Shown here: piece by piece, positions 1-8,691 of the stretch
How the letters are laid out: the number at the start of each line of letters is the position of its first letter
Position numbering within the stretch: the first letter of the stretch is position 1
Source of the DNA: Nitrobacter sp. Nb-311A
GTDB lineage: Bacteria > Pseudomonadota > Alphaproteobacteria > Rhizobiales > Xanthobacteraceae
DNA: 64,000 bases
Direction: 5' to 3'
Assembly (NCBI RefSeq): GCF_000152905.1
Contig: NZ_AAMY01000002.1
Coordinates: 297,629-361,628, forward strand
Translations under genes and position numbers: made by a program
The notes under the pieces: generated by a model
Seen by the model: only the letters and a program-made list of their open reading frames with translations
Told to the model about the DNA's origin: nothing
Databases searched by the model: none

Positions 1-2448
1 TGTGAAATCACCGAGCGCATCGTGAATCGCTGAACCGCGATCGGCTGCCGACAGCGGCATGTCCACGGCATCGAGCGGCAAGAGCTTCAGAATATATTTG
101 GCGTAGATGGTGTAGGGATCGCGCAGCCAGTCCTCGATTGCGGTCACGGACAAGTGCGCCGGCCGCGCCGCGCGTGGCGGCTTCGGCTCGGGCTTTGTGA
201 CCGGCGTGACCTGGTCGGGCCGGTCGAGCGCTTCGGCGTACCGAATGTATCGCGCGCCTGCTTGTATCGCAGCGGTCCAGCGTGTCGCGCCCGCGACGGC
301 TTCGAGCCGGTGCAGGAAACGGGACGCCACCGCAGGCGACCCCCCGGCCTTGGCGGCATGGCTGAGGATGACATCCTCGGCGCCGAGCAGTTGGGTGAAA
401 TCGTGCGCGGAAAGTCCGATGCGCCGTTCCGGAAGATCGAGCCCGAGGTCGTGCCGCATCGGCCGGCTGAGCCAGGGATCGGTGGGCGGCGCGGGCGGCC
501 AGACGCCTTCATTGAGGCCGCCGAGGATGACGCGGTCGCATTGGGTCAGACGCGCCTCGAGCGGGCCGTAGATGCGCAGGCTTGCCGTTGTCGTTTGCGG
601 CCGGCGCACGACGCGGTCGCCGAACGCGGCCTCGAACGTGTCCGGGTAGTCCGCGATCCTGACCGTCAGGCCGCTGCGTTCGCCCGTCTCGCGCAAATCG
701 TCAAAGGCGTCGGCGAGCGCACGGCCATGCTGGCCGTCGAATGCGACGGCAACGCCTTCGTCGTCATGCGACAACGCGTCGATCGTCTGGCGGTGCTGGG
801 CGGCGAGGACGCTGAAGTCCGCCGATCTTGAAGCGCCATCGCCCTCGAGCGGCGCGAGCGCGTCCCGCAGGGCCGCGATCAGGTGGCGGGCTTCGTCAAG
901 ATGATGCGGCTTCAGCGCCGCGCGCGGCTCGCTGCGATGCAGAGATGAATTCTCGCCGCGATCGAGCTTGTCGCGTTCGCCGCAAAATCGCGCAAACTCG
1001 TCCGCGAGTCCCTTGCTGCCCGGCGGCGGGCGGGTGCCGCGCAGGACCGCAAGCTCCAGCGTCGCGACCGCTCGCGACCAGCCGCCGGCCGCGCGGCCGA
1101 GCCGGCACAGCGGATGCTTCAGCAAGGCCAGCAAAGCGGGGGGCTCCAGACCGTTGCACGCGGTCTCGGCGGCCAGCCGTGCGAAGATTCCGGCAGGCGT
1201 GTCCATCAGCGGGTCGCCGCCCGAATCGTCGAAGGAGAGATTCCAGCGGCCGAGCGCCGCCATCACCCGTCGCGCCAGTGCCCGATCGAACGTCACCAGC
1301 GCCGCGGTCTTGTTCAATTCGCGCGCCTCGCGCATGGCGACGGCGATGCCGAGTGCTTCTATTTCCGGATTGGCGGCGGCGATCACGGCGAGGTTTTGCA
1401 ATCCGGCTGCGATCTTCTCCGCGACCTCGGGCTTTGCAAGCCGGGTGTGCCATTGCGCGGTCGCCTCCGACGGCCGCATCGCCTCCGACGCCAGCAGCTC
1501 GCGGCCGTATGGCGCAGGAGCGCCGAGCGGTTTCACCTCGCGCCGCGTGATGCCGAAACGGGTGAGCAGGCCGTGCAGCGCGAACTGCGGATGGCCGGCG
1601 GCGGGCAGCGTGATGAACGCGCCGCTTTTGTCCTTGTGGCCGCCGATCAGTTGCCACGCGTCCTCATCGAGGTCGGTGTCGAGCCCCGGCAGCACGACGG
1701 CGCCCTGCGGCAGCGTGGCGATGACATGCAGCAGCTTCGCCGTCGACGGCATCGAGCCGGTGGAGCCCGCCGCGATCACCGGTCCCGCATGGGTGACGAG
1801 ACGCGCGGCCTCGGCTTCGATCAGGCGATCGCGCCGCACCCCGGGTTCGACCCGGCCCGTTTCCTGAAGGTGAATCGGCCAGTGGTCCCGCGCGATCTTC
1901 AGGAAATCGAGCGTGAGCTGCCAGTAACGGTCGAGCGCCTCGGGCACCAGCCCGTCGAGCGCGCGCCAGTCCACGCCGCGCGTCGCCATGTCGTCCATCA
2001 GTCGCGCGAGGTCCTCTGCAAGCGCGAGCGTCGATGCCGGGCCGCCGAGAACCAGCGGCGCCTGCGACGGCTCACCGGGCTTCAGCCGACGAGCCCATGC
2101 GTCGATAAGCCGCGCGAGCGCGAGGCGGCGCGCGAGCCCCTCGAGCGCCGGCGGTAATTCGAGCGCCTCCGGCGACAGCGAGACGGCCTGCGCAAAGGCC
2201 AGCTCGTCCTCGTCGATCCCGCCGAGCGCGACGATGCGCGGCAGGATGACGGCGTCGTTATCCAGCACGTCGAGGAAGATGTCGCGCGCCATGCGGCCGG
2301 CGCGGCGGGTCGGCAGATAGAGCGTCACCTCGGCAAGCCGTTCGGGCTGCGCGCGCGGACGGAATCCCTCGATCAGCGCACCATCCACCAGTGCGGTGAT
2401 GACGGTGCGCAGAAACGGAACTGACGTGGGAACGTTACGGACGCGCAT
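1..2448 (-). CDS. addB: AddB, helicase-nuclease subunit (3' end outside window)
   Basis: AddB works with AddA to resect double-strand DNA breaks for RecA-dependent recombination. The frame is open from an ATG at 2448 to the left edge, giving the first 816 codons; family members are roughly 1,000-1,060 residues, so about a fifth is missing. The N-terminus contains LPTRRAGR (residues 45-52), typical of the alphaproteobacterial AddB helicase-like region. The last residues in view (RGSAIHDALGDF) are the start of the C-terminal RecB-type nuclease domain with its conserved His; the catalytic D/E-K residues would lie outside. addA is expected just beyond the left edge. The gene follows murU on the same strand, with a repeat element between them. 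Identity is from motif recognition; no alternative family is likely. Confidence 0.88.
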   Translation of the reverse strand, partial: MRVRNVPTSVPFLRTVITALVDGALIEGFRPRAQPERLAEVTLYLPTRRAGRMARDIFLDVLDNDAVILPRIVALGGIDEDELAFAQAVSLSPEALELPPALEGLARRLALARLIDAWARRLKPGEPSQAPLVLGGPASTLALAEDLARLMDDMATRGVDWRALDGLVPEALDRYWQLTLDFLKIARDHWPIHLQETGRVEPGVRRDRLIEAEAARLVTHAGPVIAAGSTGSMPSTAKLLHVIATLPQGAVVLPGLDTDLDEDAWQLIGGHKDKSGAFITLPAAGHPQFALHGLLTRFGITRREVKPLGAPAPYGRELLASEAMRPSEATAQWHTRLAKPEVAEKIAAGLQNLAVIAAANPEIEALGIAVAMREARELNKTAALVTFDRALARRVMAALGRWNLSFDDSGGDPLMDTPAGIFARLAAETACNGLEPPALLALLKHPLCRLGRAAGGWSRAVATLELAVLRGTRPPPGSKGLADEFARFCGERDKLDRGENSSLHRSEPRAALKPHHLDEARHLIAALRDALAPLEGDGASRSADFSVLAAQHRQTIDALSHDDEGVAVAFDGQHGRALADAFDDLRETGERSGLTVRIADYPDTFEAAFGDRVVRRPQTTTASLRIYGPLEARLTQCDRVILGGLNEGVWPPAPPTDPWLSRPMRHDLGLDLPERRIGLSAHDFTQLLGAEDVILSHAAKAGGSPAVASRFLHRLEAVAGATRWTAAIQAGARYIRYAEALDRPDQVTPVTKPEPKPPRAARPAHLSVTAIEDWLRDPYTIYAKYILKLLPLDAVDMPLSAADRGSAIHDALGDFT

Positions 2449-2494
2449 GAAGGATCCTGATTCGAAGGTCAGGCATATCATGACACGGGCGGGA

Positions 2495-2600
2495 TATAGC
2501 GTTTTCGAGCGAAGTGGAATCCGGTTCGCGTGAAGAAAACGCGTTAAACAACAATCCAGAGCTTCGCTTCTGATTCAATCAGAAGTGAAATGCTCCAGGA
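2495..2600. repeat. Interspersed intergenic repeat, family 1 (copy a)
   Basis: This copy begins TATAGCGTTTTCGAGCGAAG and continues through a segment resembling CCGGTTCGCGTGAAGAAAAC, GCGTTAAA and AGAGCTTCGCTTCTGATTCA, ending near TGCTCC. The same modules in the same order recur at 15177, and inverted at 17521, with shorter copies elsewhere. It fills the gap between murU and addB. It has no ORF and no terminal inverted repeats or target duplication that I can recognise; it looks like a non-autonomous short element. Confidence 0.8.
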
Positions 2601-2625
2601 GCGGCGACCGGTTGAAAGGCGGGCG

Positions 2626-3360
2626 TCAGATGACGCCCGCGAGGAGGGCTTTCTCGGCAGCCTGGACGGCATCGGGCGTTCCGACGTGCATCCAGACGCC
2701 GTCGAGCCGGAGCCCGAACAGCCGGTCCCGCGCGCCGGCCCGGTCGAATATGGCCGTCAGGGGAAACTCGCCTTCCGGCGCGCCGTCGAACAGCGCGGGC
2801 GATAGGATGGCGGCACCGGCATAGACGAACGGCACGACCTGATTTTCTTTCCGTTTGCGAAGCACCCCGTCGGGGAGCATGGCGTAGTCGCCGCTGCCGC
2901 TGTAACCGATGCTGTTCGCGGTCGGCGCCATCAGCAGTAGAATGTCCATGCGCGCGGGATCGAAGGCCTCGGTCAACCGCATCAGGTTGGGGCGCGCGCC
3001 GTCGATCCACATCGTGTCGGCATTGAGATGGAAAAACGGCGCCTCGCCGAGCAGCGACAGGGCCTTGACCACGGCGCCGCCGGTGCCCAGCACCTGATTG
3101 CGCTCATCGGAAATGATGATTCGCGGCCTTGCGCGGTGCGCGACATGATCGATGATCTGATCAGGCAGATAGCGCACGTTGACGACCGCTTCTCCGACGC
3201 CCGTCTCCGCCAACTTGTCCAGCACGTGATCGAGCAGCGGCTTGCCGGCCACCGGCACCATGGGCTTGGGCATCCGCTCGGTCAGCGGCCGCATGCGCAG
3301 GCCGAGGCCGGCGGCGAGCACCATGGCTTTGGTGGGAGTGATCGGCATGTCCTGGCTCAC
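2626..3360 (-). CDS. murU: MurU-like nucleotidyltransferase
   Basis: A 244-residue sugar-phosphate nucleotidyltransferase of the GlmU/RmlA-like fold. The nucleotide-binding signature is near the N-terminus (VLAAGLGLRMRPLTERMPKP, about residues 15-34), followed by GKPLLDHVLDKL. Close relatives in Pseudomonas and Caulobacter are MurU, which converts N-acetylmuramate 1-phosphate to UDP-MurNAc in the cell-wall recycling route that bypasses de novo MurA/MurB synthesis. The kinase partner AmgK is encoded just upstream on the same strand (fused to TsaE), which supports that role over a mannose-1-phosphate guanylyltransferase. ATG at 3360 begins MSQDMPITPTK; ATG at 3348 is an alternative start. Protein length fits the family. 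Confidence 0.78.
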   Translation of the reverse strand: MSQDMPITPTKAMVLAAGLGLRMRPLTERMPKPMVPVAGKPLLDHVLDKLAETGVGEAVVNVRYLPDQIIDHVAHRARPRIIISDERNQVLGTGGAVVKALSLLGEAPFFHLNADTMWIDGARPNLMRLTEAFDPARMDILLLMAPTANSIGYSGSGDYAMLPDGVLRKRKENQVVPFVYAGAAILSPALFDGAPEGEFPLTAIFDRAGARDRLFGLRLDGVWMHVGTPDAVQAAEKALLAGVI

Positions 3361-3382
3361 GCGGGTCGTCGATTCGGCGAAC

Positions 3383-3405
3383 TATAGCGTTTTCGAGCGA
3401 GGATC
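3383..3405. repeat. Fragment of interspersed repeat family 1 (copy b)
   Basis: TATAGCGTTTTCGAGCGA matches the left end of the family 1 repeat, then the similarity fades. It lies just upstream of the murU start, in the gap between pilZ and murU. Confidence 0.6.
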
Positions 3406-3521
3406 ACGACCCGTTGCGAATCGCATCGATGACATCGGCAATACACGCCTGCCATGATGACGCCATGACATCCATCACCTGAAAGGGTTACCGGATCGAT
3501 GATATGGAAGCGAGGTGCGGA

Positions 3522-3842
3522 TCACGCGTCTGCCGTGGCGCTGTTTTGCCGGCCTGTCTTTCGTTTTTTGTCGTTCTGCTTCAGGAAGTTGACGCCGATC
3601 TGGTCGCCGTTGACCCAGGCCAGTTCGCAGCGGCGATAGGCGAGGCCCGTGGATGACAGCAGCAGGAAGAACTCCTTCAGATGCAGGCCTTCGATGGAAC
3701 CTTCGACGGTCAGCTTGGCGCCGATTTCCGATACGTCCTCAAGGGTGCACTCGCGGCGCCAGGTGCCGTCGATGCCCATCATCTGTGCGCTGTAGCCGCG
3801 CTCGAAGGTGACGCGCTCACCTTTGTGCCGTTCCATACCCAT
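3522..3842 (-). CDS. Small PilZ-domain protein
   Basis: A 106-residue cytoplasmic protein consisting essentially of one PilZ domain. Visible features are an Arg-rich start (MGMERHKGERVTFERG), a strand-turn region (CTLEDVSEIGAKLTVEG) that matches the D/N-x-S-x-x-G part of PilZ, and a final IGVNFL strand. The first motif of canonical c-di-GMP binders (RxxxR) is not obvious, so binding of the dinucleotide is uncertain. I chose the ATG at 3842 because GGTGGAG sits just upstream and because the longer open frame (to 3977) adds a Cys/Phe-rich stretch unlike the family. It lies between amgK and murU on the same strand, with no clear functional connection. Role unknown. Confidence 0.7.
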   Translation of the reverse strand: MGMERHKGERVTFERGYSAQMMGIDGTWRRECTLEDVSEIGAKLTVEGSIEGLHLKEFFLLLSSTGLAYRRCELAWVNGDQIGVNFLKQNDKKRKTGRQNSATADA

Positions 3843-3940
3843 GATGTGCTCCACCTTTGGACAGTGCTGCGATCCGAAGGATAGGTCCAGGCTCGCGAAG
3901 CTACAGCCGCGATTTCTAAAAAGGCGTAAAATAAAATGGT

Positions 3941-5464
3941 TCAACCTGCAGGCGACGGAACGTGATTCCGATACCATGCTCGGGCCGCCGATAATGCCGG
4001 GTGGGCCAGCGAGCGGGTGAGATAGGTCCAGATCCGGGGCTGATGGCGCAGATAGTGCGGTTTGCCGTCGCGCCGATTGAGTCGCGCGAACGTACCGAGC
4101 AGCCGGGTGTTGCGCTGTGCCGAGATGATGGCATACAGCTCGGCGAAACCGGCCGGATCGAACCGCGCTTCCGATTCCAGCCGCGCCTTCACGTAGCGGG
4201 TGAACAGCGCAATCTCGAGCGATTCCGGCACGTCCACGCGGGCATCCTGCAACAGCGAGACCAGGTCGTAGGTGGCGGGGCCGAGAACGGTGTCCTGAAA
4301 GTCGATGAGGCCGACCTTTCCGATATCTTGCCGCTGCTCCAGCCAGATCAAATTGGGGGAGTGGAAATCACGCAACACCCAGGTTTTGGACGCAGCATCC
4401 GGCTTCGCCAGCAAGGCGCGCCATATCGCCATGAATTCCGCGCGCAGGTCTTCGCCCGGTTCAATGCCGCGGTCGATCAGATACCACTCCAGCAACAGGC
4501 CGACCTCGATCAGCATCGCCTCAAGGTCGAATACGGGAATGGTGTAGGTCGTATCCGCCGTCACCGGAAGCGTGTCGGGCAGCGTCCGGCCATGCAGCGC
4601 GGCCAGCAGGTCGGCCGCCGCCTGATAGCGCTCGATGATCGGCGCAGGCGGCGTGCCTTCGACAAAGCCCGTGCTGCCGAAATCCTCGGTGATCAGGAAT
4701 CCCGACTCCAGATCGGCGTGATGGATCGCCGGCGCGGAAAAGCCGTGGTCGCGCAGGCCGCGGCCGATCGCGACGAAGGGCTTGACGTCTTCGGCGAGGT
4801 GCACCGCCGCGCTGTAGGATTTGCCGCCGTGGATCGCGGGTCCGTCGGGCCGCTTCGGCGCGTTCATCAGGATGAAGCTGGTGTCGCCGCGGATCAGCCG
4901 GGCGTAGGAGCGCGTCGAGGCGTCCCCGGCCATGCGGCGCCGTTCCGCGTGCAGATATCCGGCGTCGTCAAGAAACCGCCGCAGCGCCGCCAGCCGCGCG
5001 ACCTGCGCCGCGGCCTTGCCGTAGCCGGTGATCTCGGCGGCGCGCGCCCCTGATCCGAGCGCCGGGCGGTGGCTGATGGCGATGTCGATGCGGTCCGCAG
5101 GCAAGCCGCCGGCGGCGCGCTCCGGCCATTCGATCAGCACCACCGTTCCCTCCGGCATCGGCGCAAGGCCGATCTCCTCGAGTTCGCCGGGGCCGCTGAT
5201 GCGATAGAGATCGGCATGCAGCAACGGATAGGACGGCAGATCGTAATGCTGCGCCAACGTGAAGGTCGGGCTCGGCACCTCGATCGTGTCGTCGCCCGCC
5301 AGATACCGGATCATGGCGCGGGCGGCGGAGGTCTTGCCTGCGCCGAGATCGCCCGACAGCGTGATGACGTCCCCGGCACCGACCAGGAGTGCGAGGTCGG
5401 CCATCAGATGCGCGGTCGCAGTCTCGTTGGGGAGCGCGGTCGCGAATCTCGACGGTTCGCTCAT
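3941..5464 (-). CDS. tsaE: TsaE-AmgK fusion (t6A ATPase + MurNAc/GlcNAc kinase)
   Basis: A 507-residue two-domain protein. Residues 1 to about 150 are TsaE, the P-loop ATPase of the tRNA threonylcarbamoyladenosine (t6A) complex, with Walker A GDLGAGKT and the PSPTFTL segment. The remaining ~340 residues are an APH-type phosphotransferase like AmgK, the anomeric MurNAc/GlcNAc kinase of Pseudomonas and Caulobacter; VLRDFHSPNL and GLIDFQDTVLGPATYD are the catalytic and Mg-binding motifs. The MurU-like gene lies downstream, so the second half probably feeds it with MurNAc 1-phosphate. The ATG at 5464 overlaps the stop of the upstream kinase gene (ATGA), implying translational coupling and deciding the start over an open frame reaching 5509. 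I recall this fusion as recurrent in the group. Confidence 0.85.
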   Translation of the reverse strand: MSEPSRFATALPNETATAHLMADLALLVGAGDVITLSGDLGAGKTSAARAMIRYLAGDDTIEVPSPTFTLAQHYDLPSYPLLHADLYRISGPGELEEIGLAPMPEGTVVLIEWPERAAGGLPADRIDIAISHRPALGSGARAAEITGYGKAAAQVARLAALRRFLDDAGYLHAERRRMAGDASTRSYARLIRGDTSFILMNAPKRPDGPAIHGGKSYSAAVHLAEDVKPFVAIGRGLRDHGFSAPAIHHADLESGFLITEDFGSTGFVEGTPPAPIIERYQAAADLLAALHGRTLPDTLPVTADTTYTIPVFDLEAMLIEVGLLLEWYLIDRGIEPGEDLRAEFMAIWRALLAKPDAASKTWVLRDFHSPNLIWLEQRQDIGKVGLIDFQDTVLGPATYDLVSLLQDARVDVPESLEIALFTRYVKARLESEARFDPAGFAELYAIISAQRNTRLLGTFARLNRRDGKPHYLRHQPRIWTYLTRSLAHPALSAARAWYRNHVPSPAG

Positions 5465-7977
5465 TCGGCGGCGTTTCGGTGGGCGGTTTGGTCGAGCGGA
5501 AAATCGCAAACCACCCGGGTGCCGCTCGTGATGGTGGAATCGAAATGCACCCGCCCGCCATGGAGTTCCACGAAGGAGCGCACCAGCGACAGGCCCAGGC
5601 CCGCGCCGCGATGGCGCGACCCGTTCGCGTGGCTTTCGAACCAGTCGAACACCTTGTCCTTGACGTCGGGCGGAATGCCCGGACCTTCATCCATCACGGC
5701 AAATCTCACGCTGTGCTCGGTGCGCCGGGCGCTCACCGTGATCACGGCGTTTGGCGGCGAAAAGTTGGCGGCATTGGCAAGCAGGTTATAGAGAACCTGA
5801 ACGATGCGGCGCTCGTCGCCGATGAAGTTGCCGATGTCCGGATCGACGTCGACATTCAGCACGATGTGATCGCGGGCGAGGCGGTCCTGAATGCCTTCCG
5901 CGGCCGCCGCGATGGTCTTGCGGACGTCGACCGGCCCGAGTTCAAGCGTCATGGCGCCGGCATCGATGGTGGCGAGGTCGAGAATGTTGTTGGTCAAAGC
6001 CAGCAGCGCGTCGGTCGACGAGGTGATGTAGTTGACATACTCGGCCTGCTTCTCGGTGAGCGGCCCGGTACCGGGATCGTTCATGAGATGCGCGAAGCCG
6101 ATGATGGTCGTCAGGGGCGAGCGCAGTTCGTATGAGACGTGGTGGACGAAATCGACCTTCATCTGGTCGGCGGTCTCGAGCGCATCGTTACGCTCGCGCA
6201 ACGCGCGTTCCACGTTCTCGCTATCCGTGATGTCATGGAAGGTCAGCATGGTGGCGCCGTCGGGAAGCGGCATGGTCATGCAGTCCAGCACGCTGCCGTC
6301 CTTGCGTTCGAGCTTGAGCGGCACTGCGGTGCGATTGTCGATGCCGGTGACGGCCTTGTGGATCGTCCGCCATGCGTCATTGTCGTCGAACAACGGCTTG
6401 CACCACGCCTCGACCGTATCGATATGCGGCTGCTGCGCGAGCGCCTCGGCCGAAAGCTTCCACATCCGCGCGAAGGCCGGATTGAAAAGCTGTGCGCGGC
6501 CATTGCTGCCGAACACCGCGACCGCTTCGGTCAGGCTGTCGAGGGTCTCGCGCTGGACGGTGATGAGCCGGTCGTATCGCCGTGCCAGATCCAGGCTTTC
6601 GGTGACATCGTCGAACAGGTAGGTGACGCCGCCTTCCGGATTCGGCGTGGTGACGATGCTGAGCGCGCGCCCGTCCGGCAGATACCAGACGTCCTTGACG
6701 GCCTCGTTGGCGCGATAGGCTTCGTGCAGGCGTGCCTTCCAGGCGCGGAAGTCCGGCTGCTCCGGCAATTTGCGAGCGGCGCGTAGCCTATCGAGCACGC
6801 TGGAATCGTCGGGATTGCCGTCGAGGAAAGCGCGATCGAGGTCCCATAGCCGGCGGTAGGAATCGTTGTAGAACGCCAGCCGCCGCCGGCCGTCGAACAC
6901 CGCAACACCGGATGACAACTGGTCGAGGGTCCGGCGATGCGCGTCCGCCATCCGCTCCAGCGTTTGGCGCAGCGTGACGGCCTCGCTGGCGTCGAGCGCG
7001 ATGCCGGCGCTTCCGCCGGCGGCGCGAAGCGCATGCACGTCATACATGCGCCGCTCGCCGCCGATCACGATCGGCAGTCGCGCGCTAAACGCGGCATGAT
7101 CGTCCAGCGCCCGTGCCATCGCGATCCGGTCCTCGCTGTCGAGCAATTCGAGATTGCGCTGGATTGCGTCAGCCGCGCCAGCGGCTTCGGTGGCGCGCGC
7201 ATAGGCCGCGTTGGCGTAGGACAGATTGCCGTCTTCGCTTCTCGCCCACAGCGGCCACGGCGCAGCGCCCGCGAAGGTTCGCAGCATCTCCGTTTCCGCC
7301 AGAAGATTGTTGTGTCGCAGCGTCATTTCGGCGAGGTCGCGCCGCAATCCGCCTAGATCGCGGATGCGCACGATGGCCTGGCCGCCGATAGCGCGGCCCA
7401 TCGCTTCCACGGTGCGACCGGCGGATGTGACAAGATTGAGCAGGAAGCCTTCTCCCTCATTACGCAGCGCATCGACTGCATGATCCATCTGCAACGCCGG
7501 CTCAGGCGGAAGCCAGGTTCCGAACGCCAGAATCCGCAGCGGCTGTTTTGCATCCTGCGGCAGCAGCAGCGCGATATCGCCGCTGATCTGGGGACGGTCC
7601 TCGCCCGCGCCCCATGAAATCAAAATCTGCGGTTCGACGAACAGAAGGGCGCGAAAGCGATCGGCCTCCGATTGAAGTTCGCGGATTTCGGCGCGCAGCC
7701 GCTGCTCGTTTGCGGCGGCGCGGATACGCGTGCGCATCAGCAGGATCGCGGCGACCACCGAGAAACTCAGCACGCCGAGCGCCATCGCCAGCGCCGTCAG
7801 ATCCTGCCGGCTGAGATTCATGAAAGTGTGAAGCAACCGTTCGGTCAGCGCCGGTTCGGCGGCCCAGGCAGGTGAGGTGTCGATGAGGCTGACCGCGCCG
7901 GCGCCGGCGAGGCCGCCCGGCACCATCGAGGTGCATGACAGCAAGGTCCGACGCATCACCCCGATTACGCCTGACAT
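5461..7977 (-). CDS. divL: DivL-like PAS-domain histidine kinase homologue with Tyr in the H-box
   Basis: A protein of about 838 residues. There is a membrane-spanning segment near residues 60-85 (TALAMALGVLSFSVVAAILL), then PAS-like regions (for example SSGVAVFDGRRRLAFYNDSY) and a HisKA/HATPase module. The ATP-binding lobe has N-box (NAANFSP), DEGPGIP and GAGLGLSLV motifs. The H-box reads HHVSYELRSPLTT: the residue aligned with the phosphorylated His is Tyr (codon at 6130-6132). That substitution defines DivL of Caulobacter, which controls CckA-CtrA signalling and cell polarity rather than acting as a simple kinase. The start was set at the ATG giving MSGVIGVMRR; an ATG at 8016 would add 13 residues. 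The gene overlaps tsaE-amgK by 4 bp. Orthology is inferred from the Tyr, the PAS architecture and the neighbours. Confidence 0.78.
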   Translation of the reverse strand: MSGVIGVMRRTLLSCTSMVPGGLAGAGAVSLIDTSPAWAAEPALTERLLHTFMNLSRQDLTALAMALGVLSFSVVAAILLMRTRIRAAANEQRLRAEIRELQSEADRFRALLFVEPQILISWGAGEDRPQISGDIALLLPQDAKQPLRILAFGTWLPPEPALQMDHAVDALRNEGEGFLLNLVTSAGRTVEAMGRAIGGQAIVRIRDLGGLRRDLAEMTLRHNNLLAETEMLRTFAGAAPWPLWARSEDGNLSYANAAYARATEAAGAADAIQRNLELLDSEDRIAMARALDDHAAFSARLPIVIGGERRMYDVHALRAAGGSAGIALDASEAVTLRQTLERMADAHRRTLDQLSSGVAVFDGRRRLAFYNDSYRRLWDLDRAFLDGNPDDSSVLDRLRAARKLPEQPDFRAWKARLHEAYRANEAVKDVWYLPDGRALSIVTTPNPEGGVTYLFDDVTESLDLARRYDRLITVQRETLDSLTEAVAVFGSNGRAQLFNPAFARMWKLSAEALAQQPHIDTVEAWCKPLFDDNDAWRTIHKAVTGIDNRTAVPLKLERKDGSVLDCMTMPLPDGATMLTFHDITDSENVERALRERNDALETADQMKVDFVHHVSYELRSPLTTIIGFAHLMNDPGTGPLTEKQAEYVNYITSSTDALLALTNNILDLATIDAGAMTLELGPVDVRKTIAAAAEGIQDRLARDHIVLNVDVDPDIGNFIGDERRIVQVLYNLLANAANFSPPNAVITVSARRTEHSVRFAVMDEGPGIPPDVKDKVFDWFESHANGSRHRGAGLGLSLVRSFVELHGGRVHFDSTITSGTRVVCDFPLDQTAHRNAAE

Positions 7978-8232
7978 CTTTGCCCCAAAAACCGCGCGAT
8001 GATATTCGACCGGCAATCCGTTCGCCGTTCACGAATCGACCACCATTATGCTTAAGCGGATTCGAGGGGATAGAGTCCAGACCGTGAACGGGAATCGGGC
8101 AGCGGAAAAATGCGCAACCGCGACATTTACCAAACGATTGTTGTAAAATTGAATCGATTTTCGCGGGCGAATGGGGCGTGCCCCGGTGCGTGATCGATCT
8201 CGGCATGCATCACGCTTTTTTCTCATCCTGTT

Positions 8233-8691
8233 CTAGCGCCCGGTGGAACCAAATCCTCCGCTGCCGCGTGTCGTGGCCCGCAGCGATTCGGCGCGCGCAA
8301 GTTCCACACGCGTCACCGGCGCCACGATCATCTGCGCGATGCGCTCGCCGCGGCGGATCGTGAAGGCCTCGCTGCCGAGGTTCACAAGAAGCACGTTGAT
8401 CTCGCCGCGATAGTCGGCGTCCACGGTGCCGGGCGAATTCAGCACGGTGACGCCGTGCCTGGCCGCGAGGCCGGAGCGCGGCCGCACCTGCGCTTCGTAA
8501 CCGTCGGGCAATGCAATGACGAGCCCGGTCGGCACCATGGCGTGCCGGCCTGCCGCGAGAACCAGCGGCGCGTGTTCGGAAATCGCGGCGATGAGGTCGA
8601 GACCGGCCGCCTGGCTGCTTTGGTAGGACGGGAGCGCAAGGCCCTCGGCATGGGGCAGTTGCCGGACCTCGACCTTGATCGGATCGCTCAT
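8233..8691 (-). CDS. dut: dUTP diphosphatase
   Basis: A 152-residue trimeric dUTPase, which hydrolyses dUTP to dUMP and pyrophosphate, keeping uracil out of DNA and supplying dUMP for dTMP synthesis. The five conserved motifs can be read in order: [15 protein letters not shown], the [11 protein letters not shown] catalytic segment with its Asp, [12 protein letters not shown], and the C-terminal [10 protein letters not shown] arm that closes over the active site. Length is normal for the family. The ATG at 8691 overlaps the coaBC stop (ATGA), so it is translated as the last gene of ubiE-ubiB-coaBC-dut. The gap of roughly 255 bases downstream, up to the divL start at 7977, carries no gene I can support. 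Confidence 0.97.
   Translation of the reverse strand: MSDPIKVEVRQLPHAEGLALPSYQSSQAAGLDLIAAISEHAPLVLAAGRHAMVPTGLVIALPDGYEAQVRPRSGLAARHGVTVLNSPGTVDADYRGEINVLLVNLGSEAFTIRRGERIAQMIVAPVTRVELARAESLRATTRGSGGFGSTGR

Noticed and set aside
968..2157. Plus-strand frames of 299 and 347 residues over addB
   Set aside because: Overlap the coherent AddB frame on the minus strand, which has recognisable motifs.
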